Shown: positions 43,802 to 54,200 of the stretch, piece after piece
Numbering within the stretch: the stretch's first letter is position 1
Layout of the letters: every line of letters starts with the position of its first letter
Assembly: GCA_008000375.1 (NCBI GenBank)
Contig: SMOI01000002.1
Coordinates: 214,035-278,034 of the forward strand
Reading direction: 5' to 3'
Source: Poteriospumella lacustris
Taxonomy: Eukaryota > Sar > Chrysophyceae > Chromulinales > Dinobryaceae
Length of the DNA stretch: 64,000 bases
Position numbers and translations under genes: made by a program
The notes under the pieces: model-generated
What the model was told of the DNA's origin: nothing
The model's database searches: none
The model's input: only the letters and a program-made list of their open reading frames with translations

Positions 43802-45178
43802 CTAAGGGTTGTTGGTTGCTGGAATAGGCGTACCACGAACAGCATAGCGTCCTACGCGTTCTGGTACACGCCGAACTGAGTTCCAGAGGTTTCCCTGTTG
43901 GGAAAAGAACTGTACGCTGGGATACGGTCGTAGTCTACCCTTCTCAACGAGATAAATAGTGCGCGCGTCGGACTCGATTTGGACGTTTTGTCCGTTGCGT
44001 AACGTGGGGTGCAATTTCCACGTGTCATCGTCGTGATCCAGCAAGGAGAAGGCAATGTCGGCCGCTGCTTTAGCCCGGGCATCGGCATCATCCCCTTTCC
44101 GGGAGAGGAGGTCGTACATGCCGTTGAAGAGCATCATCTGCAGGTAGCGGAAGACACCACTCGTCGAACACCAATGCGTACAATCGCCGTTGAAGATATG
44201 GGCATCGTATTGACTGTACAACGCCTGCGCCACATGGAGAAAGTAAAACTTCTTCCGGTGCACTCCTTCCAACGGCCGAATCGCTGCGTCGGCGAGTACA
44301 TTGCGCCAGTCATCTTTGGGAGACGACCCACCTTTGCAGGCATATTTCGTACGATCACGCAATGGATCATCGTACCCATTCTCTGTATCAAAATGCTGAG
44401 GGGTAGTTTGTCGAAACATGACGTACGGGCTATTGGCTGCCCGTAACACCATCTCGATCCCATTGCTTAAACTGTGCAACATGGGTTCGTAGGACGTTCT
44501 GTTGTTGTAGAAGAGTCCGTAGTTCATGATCACGAAATCCTGTGACGATAATTGGTATTTCTCGACCAGTTTCTTTAGGTCATTGGGTTTGCGATACAAC
44601 GAATGGAAATGAAAAATGAGTTGCGATTGCGTCGATCGCATTGCTAAATACGCAGTAACCACGTGACCGTGCTCTGGATTTGGCCGAGCAGGACACTTGC
44701 GAGGATCTGAACAGTCGGGTTCAATCCAGAAATCGACATCAAAGTACGTCTCATCCAATCGATAGAGCGAACAAACTAAGGATTGCCAAATTTGACCGGT
44801 GATGCTGTCACCAACCATCAGCACTTTGCGTCCTTCGATCAATTTCAAGAACGCGGCAGGCGCAAAGGGAAAGCAAGAGCTCTCAGGTTTAGGATGATAC
44901 ACACGTCGCTCCAATTCTCGAGCCCTCACTCCATCTGCTTCATCGCCAGTGAAGTAGCAACTGTACGCTGACCGTTGCGCAGGACATGCGGTACGAAGAA
45001 AGTTGCTGGCACTCAAAGAAGGCTCAGAGGCATTAAATGGAACACGTGTCTCATCAAAATGATAGAGACCAGTGTCTGATGTTGGTGCCGTTTTCCATTC
45101 GCCTTCGCAGACCTTTCCTGCCCATGCAACGCCACCAACGACTACTGCCCAAATCACCATCAGCTGTTGAAACCACAT
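43802..45178 (-). CDS. PC-esterase / TBL-like polysaccharide O-acetyltransferase-type protein
   Basis: Single exon of 458 residues from the ATG at 45178; the frame extends upstream only through a TTG. The N-terminal 20 residues (MWFQQLMVIWAVVVGGVAWA) form a signal peptide or anchor, placing it in the secretory path. The GDS motif in VLMVGDSITGQIWQSL supplies the nucleophile Ser. The late FNGDCTHWCSTSG carries the DxxH pair. This order matches the PC-esterase superfamily, which includes plant TBL/DUF231 wall acetyltransferases and the animal CASD1 domain. It probably transfers or removes acetyl groups on glycans in the Golgi. The acceptor cannot be told. Cysteine pairs and several NxS/T sites support a lumenal protein. 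Confidence 0.82.
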   Translation of the reverse strand: MWFQQLMVIWAVVVGGVAWAGKVCEGEWKTAPTSDTGLYHFDETRVPFNASEPSLSASNFLRTACPAQRSAYSCYFTGDEADGVRARELERRVYHPKPESSCFPFAPAAFLKLIEGRKVLMVGDSITGQIWQSLVCSLYRLDETYFDVDFWIEPDCSDPRKCPARPNPEHGHVVTAYLAMRSTQSQLIFHFHSLYRKPNDLKKLVEKYQLSSQDFVIMNYGLFYNNRTSYEPMLHSLSNGIEMVLRAANSPYVMFRQTTPQHFDTENGYDDPLRDRTKYACKGGSSPKDDWRNVLADAAIRPLEGVHRKKFYFLHVAQALYSQYDAHIFNGDCTHWCSTSGVFRYLQMMLFNGMYDLLSRKGDDADARAKAAADIAFSLLDHDDDTWKLHPTLRNGQNVQIESDARTIYLVEKGRLRPYPSVQFFSQQGNLWNSVRRVPERVGRYAVRGTPIPATNNP

Positions 45179-45363
45179 CGTTATCTCATTTCTGTTTGAA
45201 AGCAACAAAACTCAACCTAGTACAAAGCTTGCCACGATTTGAAGCTATTTCCCTGAACTGTTGTGCGCAAAGGCTGCTATGACCACAAATGGTATGTGAG
45301 AACTGCAATTCCTGCCACAAGGGCCAAGCAGTGCGCGTCCGATGCGTCGAAGTGGCGGCGCCA

Positions 45364-45445
<82 letters not shown>

Positions 45446-45685
45446 CTAAACTCACACCTACCACACCTACAGTTAACCTACAGTACCTATGCGGACCCAC
45501 GGGAAACGGGACAGGCACACCGTGTACAGTATCATCAAGTCGCAGTCGGCATAGGTGGCATCGAAGAGAAGGAATGCAAGATTTATTTACAGTTGTTGTT
45601 GGGCGTACTGCATCAAACAGTCTGATCGCGGCGACAAATGTCATTCGGGACGACCAACACAGGGATGAGAACCAGTTGACAACGG
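45179..45685. other. Gap with a long GAC microsatellite
   Basis: About 510 bp between the PC-esterase start and the DHFR stop; both genes read leftward. It includes the (GAC)26 tract. Frames across it give only poly-Asp, poly-Arg or poly-Thr-type runs and are not genes. Confidence 0.6.
45368..45445. repeat. (GAC)26 trinucleotide microsatellite
   Basis: 26 uninterrupted GAC units. It lies about 190 bp upstream of the PC-esterase ATG, probably in its promoter or 5' UTR. Long perfect tracts like this are usually length-variable. Confidence 0.95.
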
Positions 45686-46441
45686 TCAAGACTGGTCTCC
45701 CGAGTTTTCTTCTGCTGCACCGTCAATCTCCACAATCCTAAGAGTACTCATCGAATTAAATCCATGTAAAACTCACACAGAAACAGTGGCTTACCTGTAA
45801 GAAACTCCGTTTTCTGTGTGGGATTCCAGGCGACGTGTTTGCGGATGATTTAACCGCCGCTCGACATCCTTGGTGAGGGAGGAGGACAAGTACGTATCGC
45901 ATGGAAATTCGCGATCAACCAGAGTTAAGTGAAGAGTGCGAAACCAAGGGTGGAAATAGCTTTCTTCAAAGAGGCTCGCACCACCAACGACGACGATTTT
46001 GTCGAGCCTCTGACGAACACGTTCGTCACTAGCCCAATCAAGGAGCTGGTCGAAGGAACGCATCACCTGCGGCTCCAATAACAGAGAAGGCCAAGAAGCG
46101 CTGGCGAATTCTTCCGGGTCTAGGACACGCTCCGGAAGTGTTGTTGACAGAACAATATTTACACGATCGACAAGTGGCCGCCGCTTTGGTGGAATACTTT
46201 CCCACGTACGACGACCCATAACTGCAATATTCTTAGTCGCTGGGTCACGAGTTTCTTTCGTACACTTCTTGAAATACTCCATATCATTGGGCAAGGCGAT
46301 ACCGGCCGCTTGCCATGGTACCAGGTTACTCTGACCGATACCCCATGAGGGTGTCACAGCCACGACCGACGTGATAGGAATAGGAGATCTCGATGGCCAC
46401 ATTGCCATGATGAAGCTGCCAACTCGATTCAAACCGTTCAT
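45686..46441 (-). CDS. DHFR: Dihydrofolate reductase, not fused to thymidylate synthase
   Basis: NADPH-dependent reductase that regenerates tetrahydrofolate. Exons are 45795-46441 and 45686-45737 with a 57-nt intron; the product is 232 residues. Family motifs are SVVAVTPSWGIGQSNLVPW at the start of the fold, AVMGRRTWESIP for the cofactor, and KIVVVGGASLFEES. Splicing turns the end ENGVSYR-stop into ENGVSYRIVEIDG followed by 13 residues, closer to the final strand of DHFR. No thymidylate synthase domain follows in any frame. About 38 residues precede the fold; the start could instead be an inner ATG (MAMWPSRS). The short last exon is supported by consensus sites only. Confidence 0.88.
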
Positions 46442-46716
46442 GAGGTTGTGTTTCCCAACTAAAACAACGAAATCGAAGAAGATGGACAATCGACGTCACT
46501 GACAACAAGATCACCGTACATATTTGAGAGAAAACTGTCTAATATGTAATGATTAGATTCCGTACTTTTGGTACAGAATGTTCTAGCCGAACAACGAACT
46601 CATTCATCGGTTGGCTGGATCAATCCATAGAAACTTTGCTACTGTATAAAAGAGTTTTCACTAAACTGATTGGTCGAAGATCATTTTCCTTCTTTTGTGA
46701 AGCTGTCTTGAAAAAA

Positions 46717-47685
46717 ATGTTGGGTGCACGTTCCTTGAAGATCTCGGCCCGTTCGTTCAGCTCTCTGCCGAAGCGAGTGCGTATTGTTGAAGTTGGCCTT
46801 CGCGATGGTTTGCAAAATGAACCAAAGCCCGTGCCAACTGAGGCGAAATTGGAATTATTGCGATTATTGGCTAACAGTGGGTTGAAGACCATCGAAGCTG
46901 GTTCTTTTGTCTCCCCGAAATGGGTTCCTCAAATGGGTGATACCCCGAAGATTTTCGCAGAGCTACAAAAGACTGCTGAATCTTCATATCCGGGGATCAC
47001 ATTCACAGCTTTGACTCCCAATTTGAAAGGATTGGAATCTGCGTTGGAGTTGGGTGTGAAGGAAGTCGCTGTCTTTGGCGCCGCGTCTGAAGCGTTTTCG
47101 CAAAAGAACATCAACTGCAGCATCGCCGAGTCCATCAACCGATTCCAAGACGTTATGACGAAGGCTCGTGCGCACAACGTCAAAGTTCGTGGTTATGTCT
47201 CCTGTGTCTTGGGTTGCCCTTACGAAGGTGCTGTTTCGCCCGACAAAGTGTTGGAAGTCTCTCAGCGCTTGCTCGATATGGGCTGCTACGAGATTTCGCT
47301 TGGTGATACGATTGGCGTTGGCCAGGCTGGATCAACGAAGCGATTATTGGATGTCGTCATGAAGAAAATTCCCCGTGAAAACCTCGCCGTTCATTTCCAC
47401 GACACATACGGACAGGCATTGTCGAACATTTTGGTCGCCTTGGACCACGGCATCGAAGTCTTGGATTCATCCGTGTCGGGTTTGGGTGGCTGTCCCTATG
47501 CCAAGGGTGCATCTGGAAATGTGGCAACCGAAGATGTTCTCTATATGTTGCAAGGTCTTGGAATTCAAACCGGTGTGGATTTGAATCAGGTCATCAAGGC
47601 GGGTATGTATATAGACGGGGTGTTGAGCCGCTCGTCGCAATCAAAGGTGAACAAGGCCCTTTCACCAAAGGTGGCATCAAGTTAA
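46717..47685 (+). CDS. HMGCL: Hydroxymethylglutaryl-CoA lyase
   Basis: Cleaves HMG-CoA to acetyl-CoA and acetoacetate, the last step of leucine breakdown. Single exon of 322 residues, against 325 for human HMGCL. The frame is open upstream to 46549, but the ATG at 46717 gives a normal length and an Arg/Ser-rich presequence (MLGARSLKISARSFSS) that suits mitochondria. The TIM barrel starts with RIVEVGLRDGLQNE, where the Arg-Asp pair is catalytic. The signature DSSVSGLGGCPYAKGASGN with the active-site Cys is intact, and VHFHDTYGQ provides metal-binding His residues. The C-terminus ends in VASS, so there is no peroxisomal SKL-like signal. Confidence 0.96.
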   Translation: MLGARSLKISARSFSSLPKRVRIVEVGLRDGLQNEPKPVPTEAKLELLRLLANSGLKTIEAGSFVSPKWVPQMGDTPKIFAELQKTAESSYPGITFTALTPNLKGLESALELGVKEVAVFGAASEAFSQKNINCSIAESINRFQDVMTKARAHNVKVRGYVSCVLGCPYEGAVSPDKVLEVSQRLLDMGCYEISLGDTIGVGQAGSTKRLLDVVMKKIPRENLAVHFHDTYGQALSNILVALDHGIEVLDSSVSGLGGCPYAKGASGNVATEDVLYMLQGLGIQTGVDLNQVIKAGMYIDGVLSRSSQSKVNKALSPKVASS

Positions 47686-47789
47686 GCACTGCCTGGTCAA
47701 TTTGTGTAATGTTAGAAATTTAGATCCCTTTAGATTTGATTCCCCATGTGAAGTACTCGCTGTTACGGTAGCTGGTACATATCTATAGG

Positions 47790-48497
47790 TCAGTGTTGTA
47801 TCGCCTGGAAGTCCTTCCCGACGATTGGTCGATTCGCGTTGGCGCGAAGAAGAAATGAACCTATTTCCTCTGGATTGATAGGAAGGCCATTGGATTTATT
47901 GATTCCACGGAATCGATAGACGGTACCTTCGTGAAACTTTACGGCATAGCTGTCAAGTTTCCCGAATTCTATGTCACACGAATACCTATACAACTCGCCA
48001 CTAACGGGGTCCTTCATGTCCAACTTAAAGCGGGCTGGATTGTTGAGACTAGAGTCTTTGAATGTCCACGTTCCATCCGAGTCTAAGTTGTCTGTGGGGA
48101 TCAGTCTCTTGTCATCATTGCCCGACGAGTTCTGCGGGTCACCTTTCGAGGCTTTGCGCATCTGCAATGTTGACCGCCAATCGAACAGCTTCCGCCGGTT
48201 TCGTTGAATCAGCTTGACACTACTATCCATTTGCATTTTCAGAAAGAGCCGGTCGTTTTTCGGCCCGCTGGTAGTGTCGTCTTTAAGCGATCGATCCATA
48301 ATCCACATTGATCGACAGAATCCTGGCGCTTGCCAACCTTGGTACGCCTTGTGCGCTTCTGGTGCTTGATGAAGATAAGATGGCATCCCTTTACCAAAAA
48401 TTCGCCCATCGATAGAAACCATACTGAGACATATCACCAGAACTACAATCAGCAGCCGTGATCGCCACCGTGCCATATCCCAACAAAGTCGCGGCAT
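47790..48497 (-). CDS. Secretory-pathway protein of unknown function
   Basis: Single exon of 235 residues (228 if the second ATG at 48476 is used). A hydrophobic segment at about 15-29 (LLIVVLVICLSMVSI) after a basic N-terminus looks like a signal peptide, followed by DGRIFGKGMPSYL. The rest is soluble and mixed in charge. A C-terminal domain of about 110 residues seems beta-rich (GTWTFKDSSL, YRYSCDIEFGKLDSYAVKFHEGTVYRFRGI). No family was recognised. It could be secreted, or plastid-directed if the cell has a secondary plastid; the residue after the likely cleavage site is not Phe. Confidence 0.65.
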   Translation of the reverse strand: MPRLCWDMARWRSRLLIVVLVICLSMVSIDGRIFGKGMPSYLHQAPEAHKAYQGWQAPGFCRSMWIMDRSLKDDTTSGPKNDRLFLKMQMDSSVKLIQRNRRKLFDWRSTLQMRKASKGDPQNSSGNDDKRLIPTDNLDSDGTWTFKDSSLNNPARFKLDMKDPVSGELYRYSCDIEFGKLDSYAVKFHEGTVYRFRGINKSNGLPINPEEIGSFLLRANANRPIVGKDFQAIQH

Positions 48498-48927
48498 AAG
48501 CAGTCAAAACTAGATATCTTCCAACGCAAATTCAAAGCGGATGATAAAAGATACACAATTCTTGCAATCCTTGGACATTAAATATGCATTTGAGGTCGAA
48601 ATGCATGTTACATTTCATCGTTCTTCTTGGTCGGCAAATCATTGTCATCGTCGTCGTGCGCATCCGACTCCAGTAACACGAAAAATCCACGAAAAAAATA
48701 CCGGAAGTACGCTATTCCTTGGCCGTTCGAGAGTCGATCGCAGTCGAAGTCTTCTCCGTCGTTCTCTTTTATCATGTTCCCTAATGGCATTCTCGACGGT
48801 GTCAAGTTGCTGACTTGATACCATTGGGTCGGACATAACTTTTGACAATCAGCAATTGATTCGTTCGGCCAAGTGTGATTGATTGAAGGATAAGTAGTCT
48901 CGTTTGATCCACAACGCAAATTTTGAA

Positions 48928-49614
48928 ATGGACGCCGCCCCAGCTACCGAAAACAAAGCCGCTGGAGTTTTCCAGGATATTACGAGAAAGTATCAATATC
49001 TTCTCGACAAGTCCAGCCCGCACATCTTGTATCGATGGATATTTTTCGTAGTAATATTCGGCATTTATTTCACCAGAGTTTATCTTCTGAACGGCTGGTT
49101 CATCGTCACATATGCGCTTGGTATTTACCTTCTGAATCAGTTGATTGGCTTCCTGTCACCTCAGGTAAATAAATATCAATCATCGAGTGTCACTGATGAA
49201 GAGAATTACCTTAATCTTTTCCCGTTCTAGTTCGATCCCGAAGAAAGCGATTTGGATGGCGGCCTCCCTACTCATGACAACGAAGAGTTCAGGTAAGCTC
49301 TTCTCCTCATTAGTGAGCTGGAAAATTGGTGATTTCTTTTGTGTATCGTTGACAACAGACCATTCGCGCGAAGACTTCCTGAATTCAAATTTTGGCATTC
49401 TTGTTGCAAGGCAGTCTTCTTCTCGTTCATTGCCACCTTTTTCGCAGTGTTCGATGTGCCAGTCTTCTGGCCGATTTTGTTACTCTACTTCATCGTCCTT
49501 TTCGTTATCACGATGAAGCGTCAAATCAAGCATATGATGAAGCACAAGTACGTGCCTTTTTCCTTCGGCAAAACGGTGTATGCGGGTGGCAAGGGAGGCA
49601 AGGACAGCAAATAA
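48928..49614 (+). CDS. RER1: RER1, Golgi-to-ER retrieval receptor
   Basis: Small Golgi membrane protein that returns ER membrane proteins by reading polar residues in their transmembrane segments. Exons are 48928-49164, 49231-49292 and 49359-49614 with two 66-nt introns; the product is 184 residues, close to the family length. Four hydrophobic segments are visible. Family blocks are present: [33 protein letters not shown], then across the second intron the acidic [33 protein letters not shown]. The C-terminal tail is [15 protein letters not shown]. Confidence 0.96.
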
Positions 49615-49993
49615 CCCCACGGACCGTCCCGTCCCGTCCCCTTTGTCGCATTATGGCGACCTTCGCTATCACATTCATCAAAAGAAAGAATTGATATGGC
49701 GGTTGTAACATAGAGACTTATTTTTTGTGTAAAGAAACTGTGCGGACAATTGAATCTGAAGAATTTACACCGTTTCCGTTCCTGATTGATATCCCACCAC
49801 CACGTGACAGTGAGTAGGATAACAGCTACGAAACGCTCAGTAATGCAGAAATACAGAGAGACAAAGAGAGAGACAGAAATAGTTGTAGTAATAGAATGGA
49901 ATGCTCTGTGTCTCAGAAAGAGAAGGCACGAATCAGAAGAAAGACGAAGACGAAGACGAAGACAACAACGACGACGACGAAGAAGAAACCTTC
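49615..49993. other. Convergent 3' region
   Basis: About 380 bp between the convergent RER1 and GH25 stops. It contains a purine-rich (GAAGAC)n-like stretch near 49938-49985. No gene was recognised. Confidence 0.45.
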
Positions 49994-50755
49994 TTACGGG
50001 CGATAGTCGGTGTCAACCTGCGTGATACCACACCAGCCAGCATCACCGGCCGTTTGCTTGATTTGCACACTTTGGAAATCAGCAAATGGGGCAAAGAAAT
50101 CGAACGTATCGATGCCATCGTAGCGCGGATACCAGAGCGGGTACTTGCCGTATCCATTGACGTTGCCCATGATGTTTTGCCAGTACGTCTTCGTGGAATA
50201 AATGCCCACCGGAATTTGAAGCGACTCCAAGGTGCTGACCATTTCAGCAATAAACGCTTGGTTGACAGCGGGGTTCGCATCGTAATACTTGGCCGGTGAC
50301 TCATCCTCGATGTCAATCCAGATGCGGTTGATGGAGAACGCCGAGGTACGCGTACCACGCAAGCCACGGGAAACAGACTTTCCATCAGGCAAAGTACGAT
50401 CGATCTCGATCTGGTTGTCAGTCAAATATTCCACGACGCGCATGACTTGCATGGAAGCAGATTCACACTCCAGGTTGTTCGACTTCGCGTAAGTTGAAGT
50501 AGCAATGCAAGGGAACATGTAGACACCCAAGTCTTTCAAACCCGCATTGTGAGCATTCACTAAGGTATTCGCCGAGTTTTCATCGACCAAACCCTTGTTA
50601 CGGAACGCGCGAATGATGGCGTAATTCACATTGTACTTGCCAACCAAACAAGCCCACGTATCGGAATCAGTGGCGACCGACAAATCCACACCAGCCTCAC
50701 CAGCAATGGCAGTCAAACCCACCAAGAAAATCACCAAGACAAAGAAAGCGGTCAT
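49994..50755 (-). CDS. GH25 lysozyme-like secreted protein
   Basis: Single exon of 253 residues from the ATG at 50755. The first 19 residues (MTAFFVLVIFLVGLTAIAG) form a signal peptide. The mature part resembles GH25 muramidases of the Chalaropsis/Entamoeba/nematode type. It opens with AGVDLSVATDSDTWACL, continues with YAIIRAFRNKG, and has the paired acids in RIWIDIEDESP where the catalytic Asp and Glu are expected, then GIYSTKTYW and PLWYPRYDG. It could digest bacterial peptidoglycan after phagocytosis or secretion. Activity is inferred from the family only. A shorter C-terminus than bacterial relatives shows no cell-wall-binding repeats. Confidence 0.85.
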   Translation of the reverse strand: MTAFFVLVIFLVGLTAIAGEAGVDLSVATDSDTWACLVGKYNVNYAIIRAFRNKGLVDENSANTLVNAHNAGLKDLGVYMFPCIATSTYAKSNNLECESASMQVMRVVEYLTDNQIEIDRTLPDGKSVSRGLRGTRTSAFSINRIWIDIEDESPAKYYDANPAVNQAFIAEMVSTLESLQIPVGIYSTKTYWQNIMGNVNGYGKYPLWYPRYDGIDTFDFFAPFADFQSVQIKQTAGDAGWCGITQVDTDYRP

Positions 50756-51282
50756 CTTGGATACTATAAAAAAAATTAGAATTACGTAATAATCGCCCCC
50801 TGAATTTTCTTTGTCACAACAAGGATCATGGATCAGCAAACTGCCGCAACAGGAGCAGCGACGACGGCCAGTCCGCCAGCAGAGCAGCGGCTGCTGCCGA
50901 CTGGAGTACATGAGGACGACGACCGTCATCGGTCATCACCCAACCCCCCACCCCCCCGCTACCCTCTACCCACTACCCCCCACCTCTACCCCAGCAACAA
51001 CCCCGCCCCGATCCCCCGACTCCCCACTCCTGCAGTGTGGAGTAGCAAAAGGTCTTACCACTATTATGTGCTTTCGAATATGGTATGGTCTGGTCTGGTC
51101 TGTGAACACCGTTTAGAGATGTAACAAGCAAGCGTCAAAGCGGCAGTTTTACAAAAAACAGTTACCAAGATGCAGCATCGCAAGACACCACCCACCGTCT
51201 GTGACAGTACAGTATACTGCTGTACACACATGCAACATGTAACGGTGAACCCATGGAACTAGGTATAGAGCACCAAGGATGC
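50756..51282. promoter_or_regulatory. GH25 promoter and 3' region of the FHA/BRCT gene
   Basis: About 530 bp; both neighbours read leftward. The stretch 50940-51025 is strongly C-rich on the plus strand. Open frames across it are low in complexity. No promoter element was recognised. Confidence 0.4.
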
Positions 51283-54200
51283 TCATCGAAACGCGAAGCC
51301 GTCCAGTTGGTGCACCTCCAGATTCAGCTCCTGACGCAACACTGCCCGGTAGAGCACCTCCAACGAGTATACACCCGGAGCAACACGTCCACCGGGCACC
51401 ACGGCATCCGTCGCGTCCGCTGCATCCGCGGCTTGTTGCGTGGCCGTGGCTTGCCGACGTAGGCGCTGCAAGAGATCGCGCGGGATTTCCTTCTTCACCA
51501 CCGACGGATGGGATACCACGACCAGCGTACGACCCCGTAGCGCGTCACCAGCTGCCGCAGCAGCGTCCGTGACCAACAACCCCGACGACGTCGCAGACGA
51601 TCCCGTCGTGGACCGTGACGCAGCGGCGCTACGCTGACTGGACCCACGCGACGACTTCGTCGACCGTCGACTGGCGGTGGCGGTGGCGGCCACCACCACC
51701 GCCTCTTCTTCGTCGTCGTTGTCGTCGTTGTCGTTGCCGTTGTTTGCACCAGCACCACTGTGACACTGCCAAAACGCGGTCAGATCATCACACAGGACAC
51801 CACCCGCCGACTCGACAATCGCGCGCATATCCTCGACCGACGGCGCGGTCTCTCCCAGAAGACCTCGTGTCACGAAGAAGGCCACACGTCCAAAGATGCG
51901 ACGCGTCGCGGCGGGATGATACCGTATACGGGCCAACGTATCCGACAAACGAAACTGCCACAACGTTTCTTTCTCTTCGTCGCGTACGAGATACCGACAC
52001 GACTGCTGCAGCGCCTGCCCATAGGCGGGTTCACTCATTTGCGCTGGGCTACACGTCGCGGGAAGCAATGGCAACGGTCGTTGTTGCTTGGCCGAGTCGA
52101 TGAGCCACGCTTCGGTCACCACAAAGCGCACGCGATGGTTCAACGCCACCAGTAACTTCGGCGTGCGTTTCAACTCGGGCGTCGTCAGCACGTGGGTCGC
52201 TTCGCGGGCGTCGTTGGTGACGCGAATCTGTGGCAACCGTCGCAGGTAACGTTGAAACGCACTCTCTTCCAGCTTCGTGAACAGCAACACGATGCCGTCG
52301 TCGTCGACGTTTGCGGCGGCGGCTTCCTCGGCGCTGGACGAGGCAGTGGCCCCAGGAACAACCGCTGCCGCCACCGCCGCCACCGACGAGGACGACGAGG
52401 ACGGTGGCGCCGGAGAAGGACCGGCGGTGGTTGCCGTCGTGCGTGGCTCTTCCGCGTCCAGTCGAGGTTGTTTACCAGATCGACGGCTTCTTGTCGCCGA
52501 TGGTTCAGCAGCCTGGATGATGGCGGTGGGTTGCTCTGCTGCCGCTGGGGTGTTGGGAGAGGAGGTGCGCTTCGCCGTCGTTCGAGAACTACTGCGGCTT
52601 GTGGCTGTGGCTGTGGCTGTCGCGACCTTCGCGCGACCTCCGGTGACGTTGTTGTTGTCGTCGTCGTTGTCGCCGGCGTCCTCTACGGCGGTCTCTTCCT
52701 CAGGAACAGCCATCGTGACTTTGCGGGTCCGTGTGGACCGTCCCGCAGACGACGACGCAGCCGTCTCCTGCTGCTGCACTGACACAGCCGCTACCGCCGC
52801 CTCCTTCGCAGGTGTGGCGTCTTGTACCTTCTCCGTCGCCCTTTTGCCGCCGTCTTTGCCGCCGTCGTTGTCGTTGTTGTTGTCGTCGTCTTCATCGTCG
52901 TCGTATGGACGCTTGCGTCGCGTCGAGCGACCACTTCGCGTCGATGAGGGTGGTACCACTGCGTCGGACACCGCTGCGGCCTTCGTAGGTGTCACCGCTG
53001 CGGTGGGTGTCGCCTCTTTTCCACCGACGGGGCCACGTCGTGACCGTTTCGGTGGCGGTGGAGGGTCGTCGTCCTCTACGCTCTTCTCAACAGCATCGGA
53101 CGGCGGCTGCGCGCCCACTGCCATGGTCGAGGCATCCACTGCCGTCGCCACGGGTGGGACGACAGAGCCGTCGTTCGCTGCGACGACTGGAGAGGCACTA
53201 CGTTTGCCTTTTCGTCCACTTTGACGCACCGACTCGCTGCCAACAGTGGCGGCGGCGGCAGTGCTCGAGGTCGCCTGGTCGGTGACGCTGCTGCTTTTTC
53301 GATTGCCCCGGCGATGTGACGCAGGAGTCATCGGGGCGGCTTCCTCGTCCTTTCCCTTCTCCTTTTCCGTCTCCGTCTCCTTCGCCTCTGTCGCTGCCAA
53401 AGGAGTCGCCGCAGCGACAACTTGCTCTGCAGCGGGAGCGGTGGCTTCCTCGGCAGTTTCGTGTTGCTCTTCCACGGTGGATAACAGACGACGACGCGGA
53501 GTCCCCACTTCCTCGGAGGGCTCGTTGGGTGTGTGCACAGCGGTTCTCGTCGTCACGTCGGGTGTGGGTACTGCGGTAGCGACTCCCTCGGGACGAGGAT
53601 TCTTCATCGGCGACAGCTTTGGCGAGTTCACGGCTGTCGATAGGTAAGTACTCTCTTCCCGTGGGAGGATCGTCCCCGGTCGACTGCCCGTGGACGTCGA
53701 CACGTGGGTGTCGGGCAGCGCGTCGTCGTCGTCGACATCGTCGTCGTCATCGGTGTCGCCGTCCATCAGCGTGTTCGACTTGGTCAGCACCTGGCCGGTC
53801 ATTGGGCCACCGTTTGGGGAAGGAACCACACGAGGAGGAGCGATAGCTTTGCTGGGCAGCCATTCTGCGTTGTTGTCGTCGAGGTGGTCCCCGACCGCGT
53901 CATCGACCTGCATAATGTCCTGCGACTGGTCGTCCACATCGTCTTCGTCGTCGTCGTCGTCGTCGTCGTCCTCTGCCGCCGCCGCCTCTTCGTCAGCATT
54001 GGCCCTAGGTGGGTTCCTGACTTCGACGTGGCCCTGGGCGGCATGGCTGTGCAAGTGATCCTCATCCAACAACAGCGTCGCTTCTTCTGTGGGCGGATAG
54101 CCTGCCGTCGCTGTGGCGGACGCGGACTGTCCCACGACCACGCGCCGCGCATTGCCCACCACATTCACATGCGTCGTCACTGCGCGAGCAACGTCCTCGT

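Noticed and set aside
48608-48919. Minus-strand frames of 103 and 67 residues between the secreted unknown gene and RER1
   Set aside because: Two overlapping frames compete, the longer lacks an ATG near its start, and neither has a recognisable domain. A small gene cannot be excluded.
52277-53224. 315-residue plus-strand frame inside the FHA/BRCT gene
   Set aside because: Ala/Ser/Val-rich with no domain; it is the reverse of the disordered Ala/Thr/Asp-rich linker.
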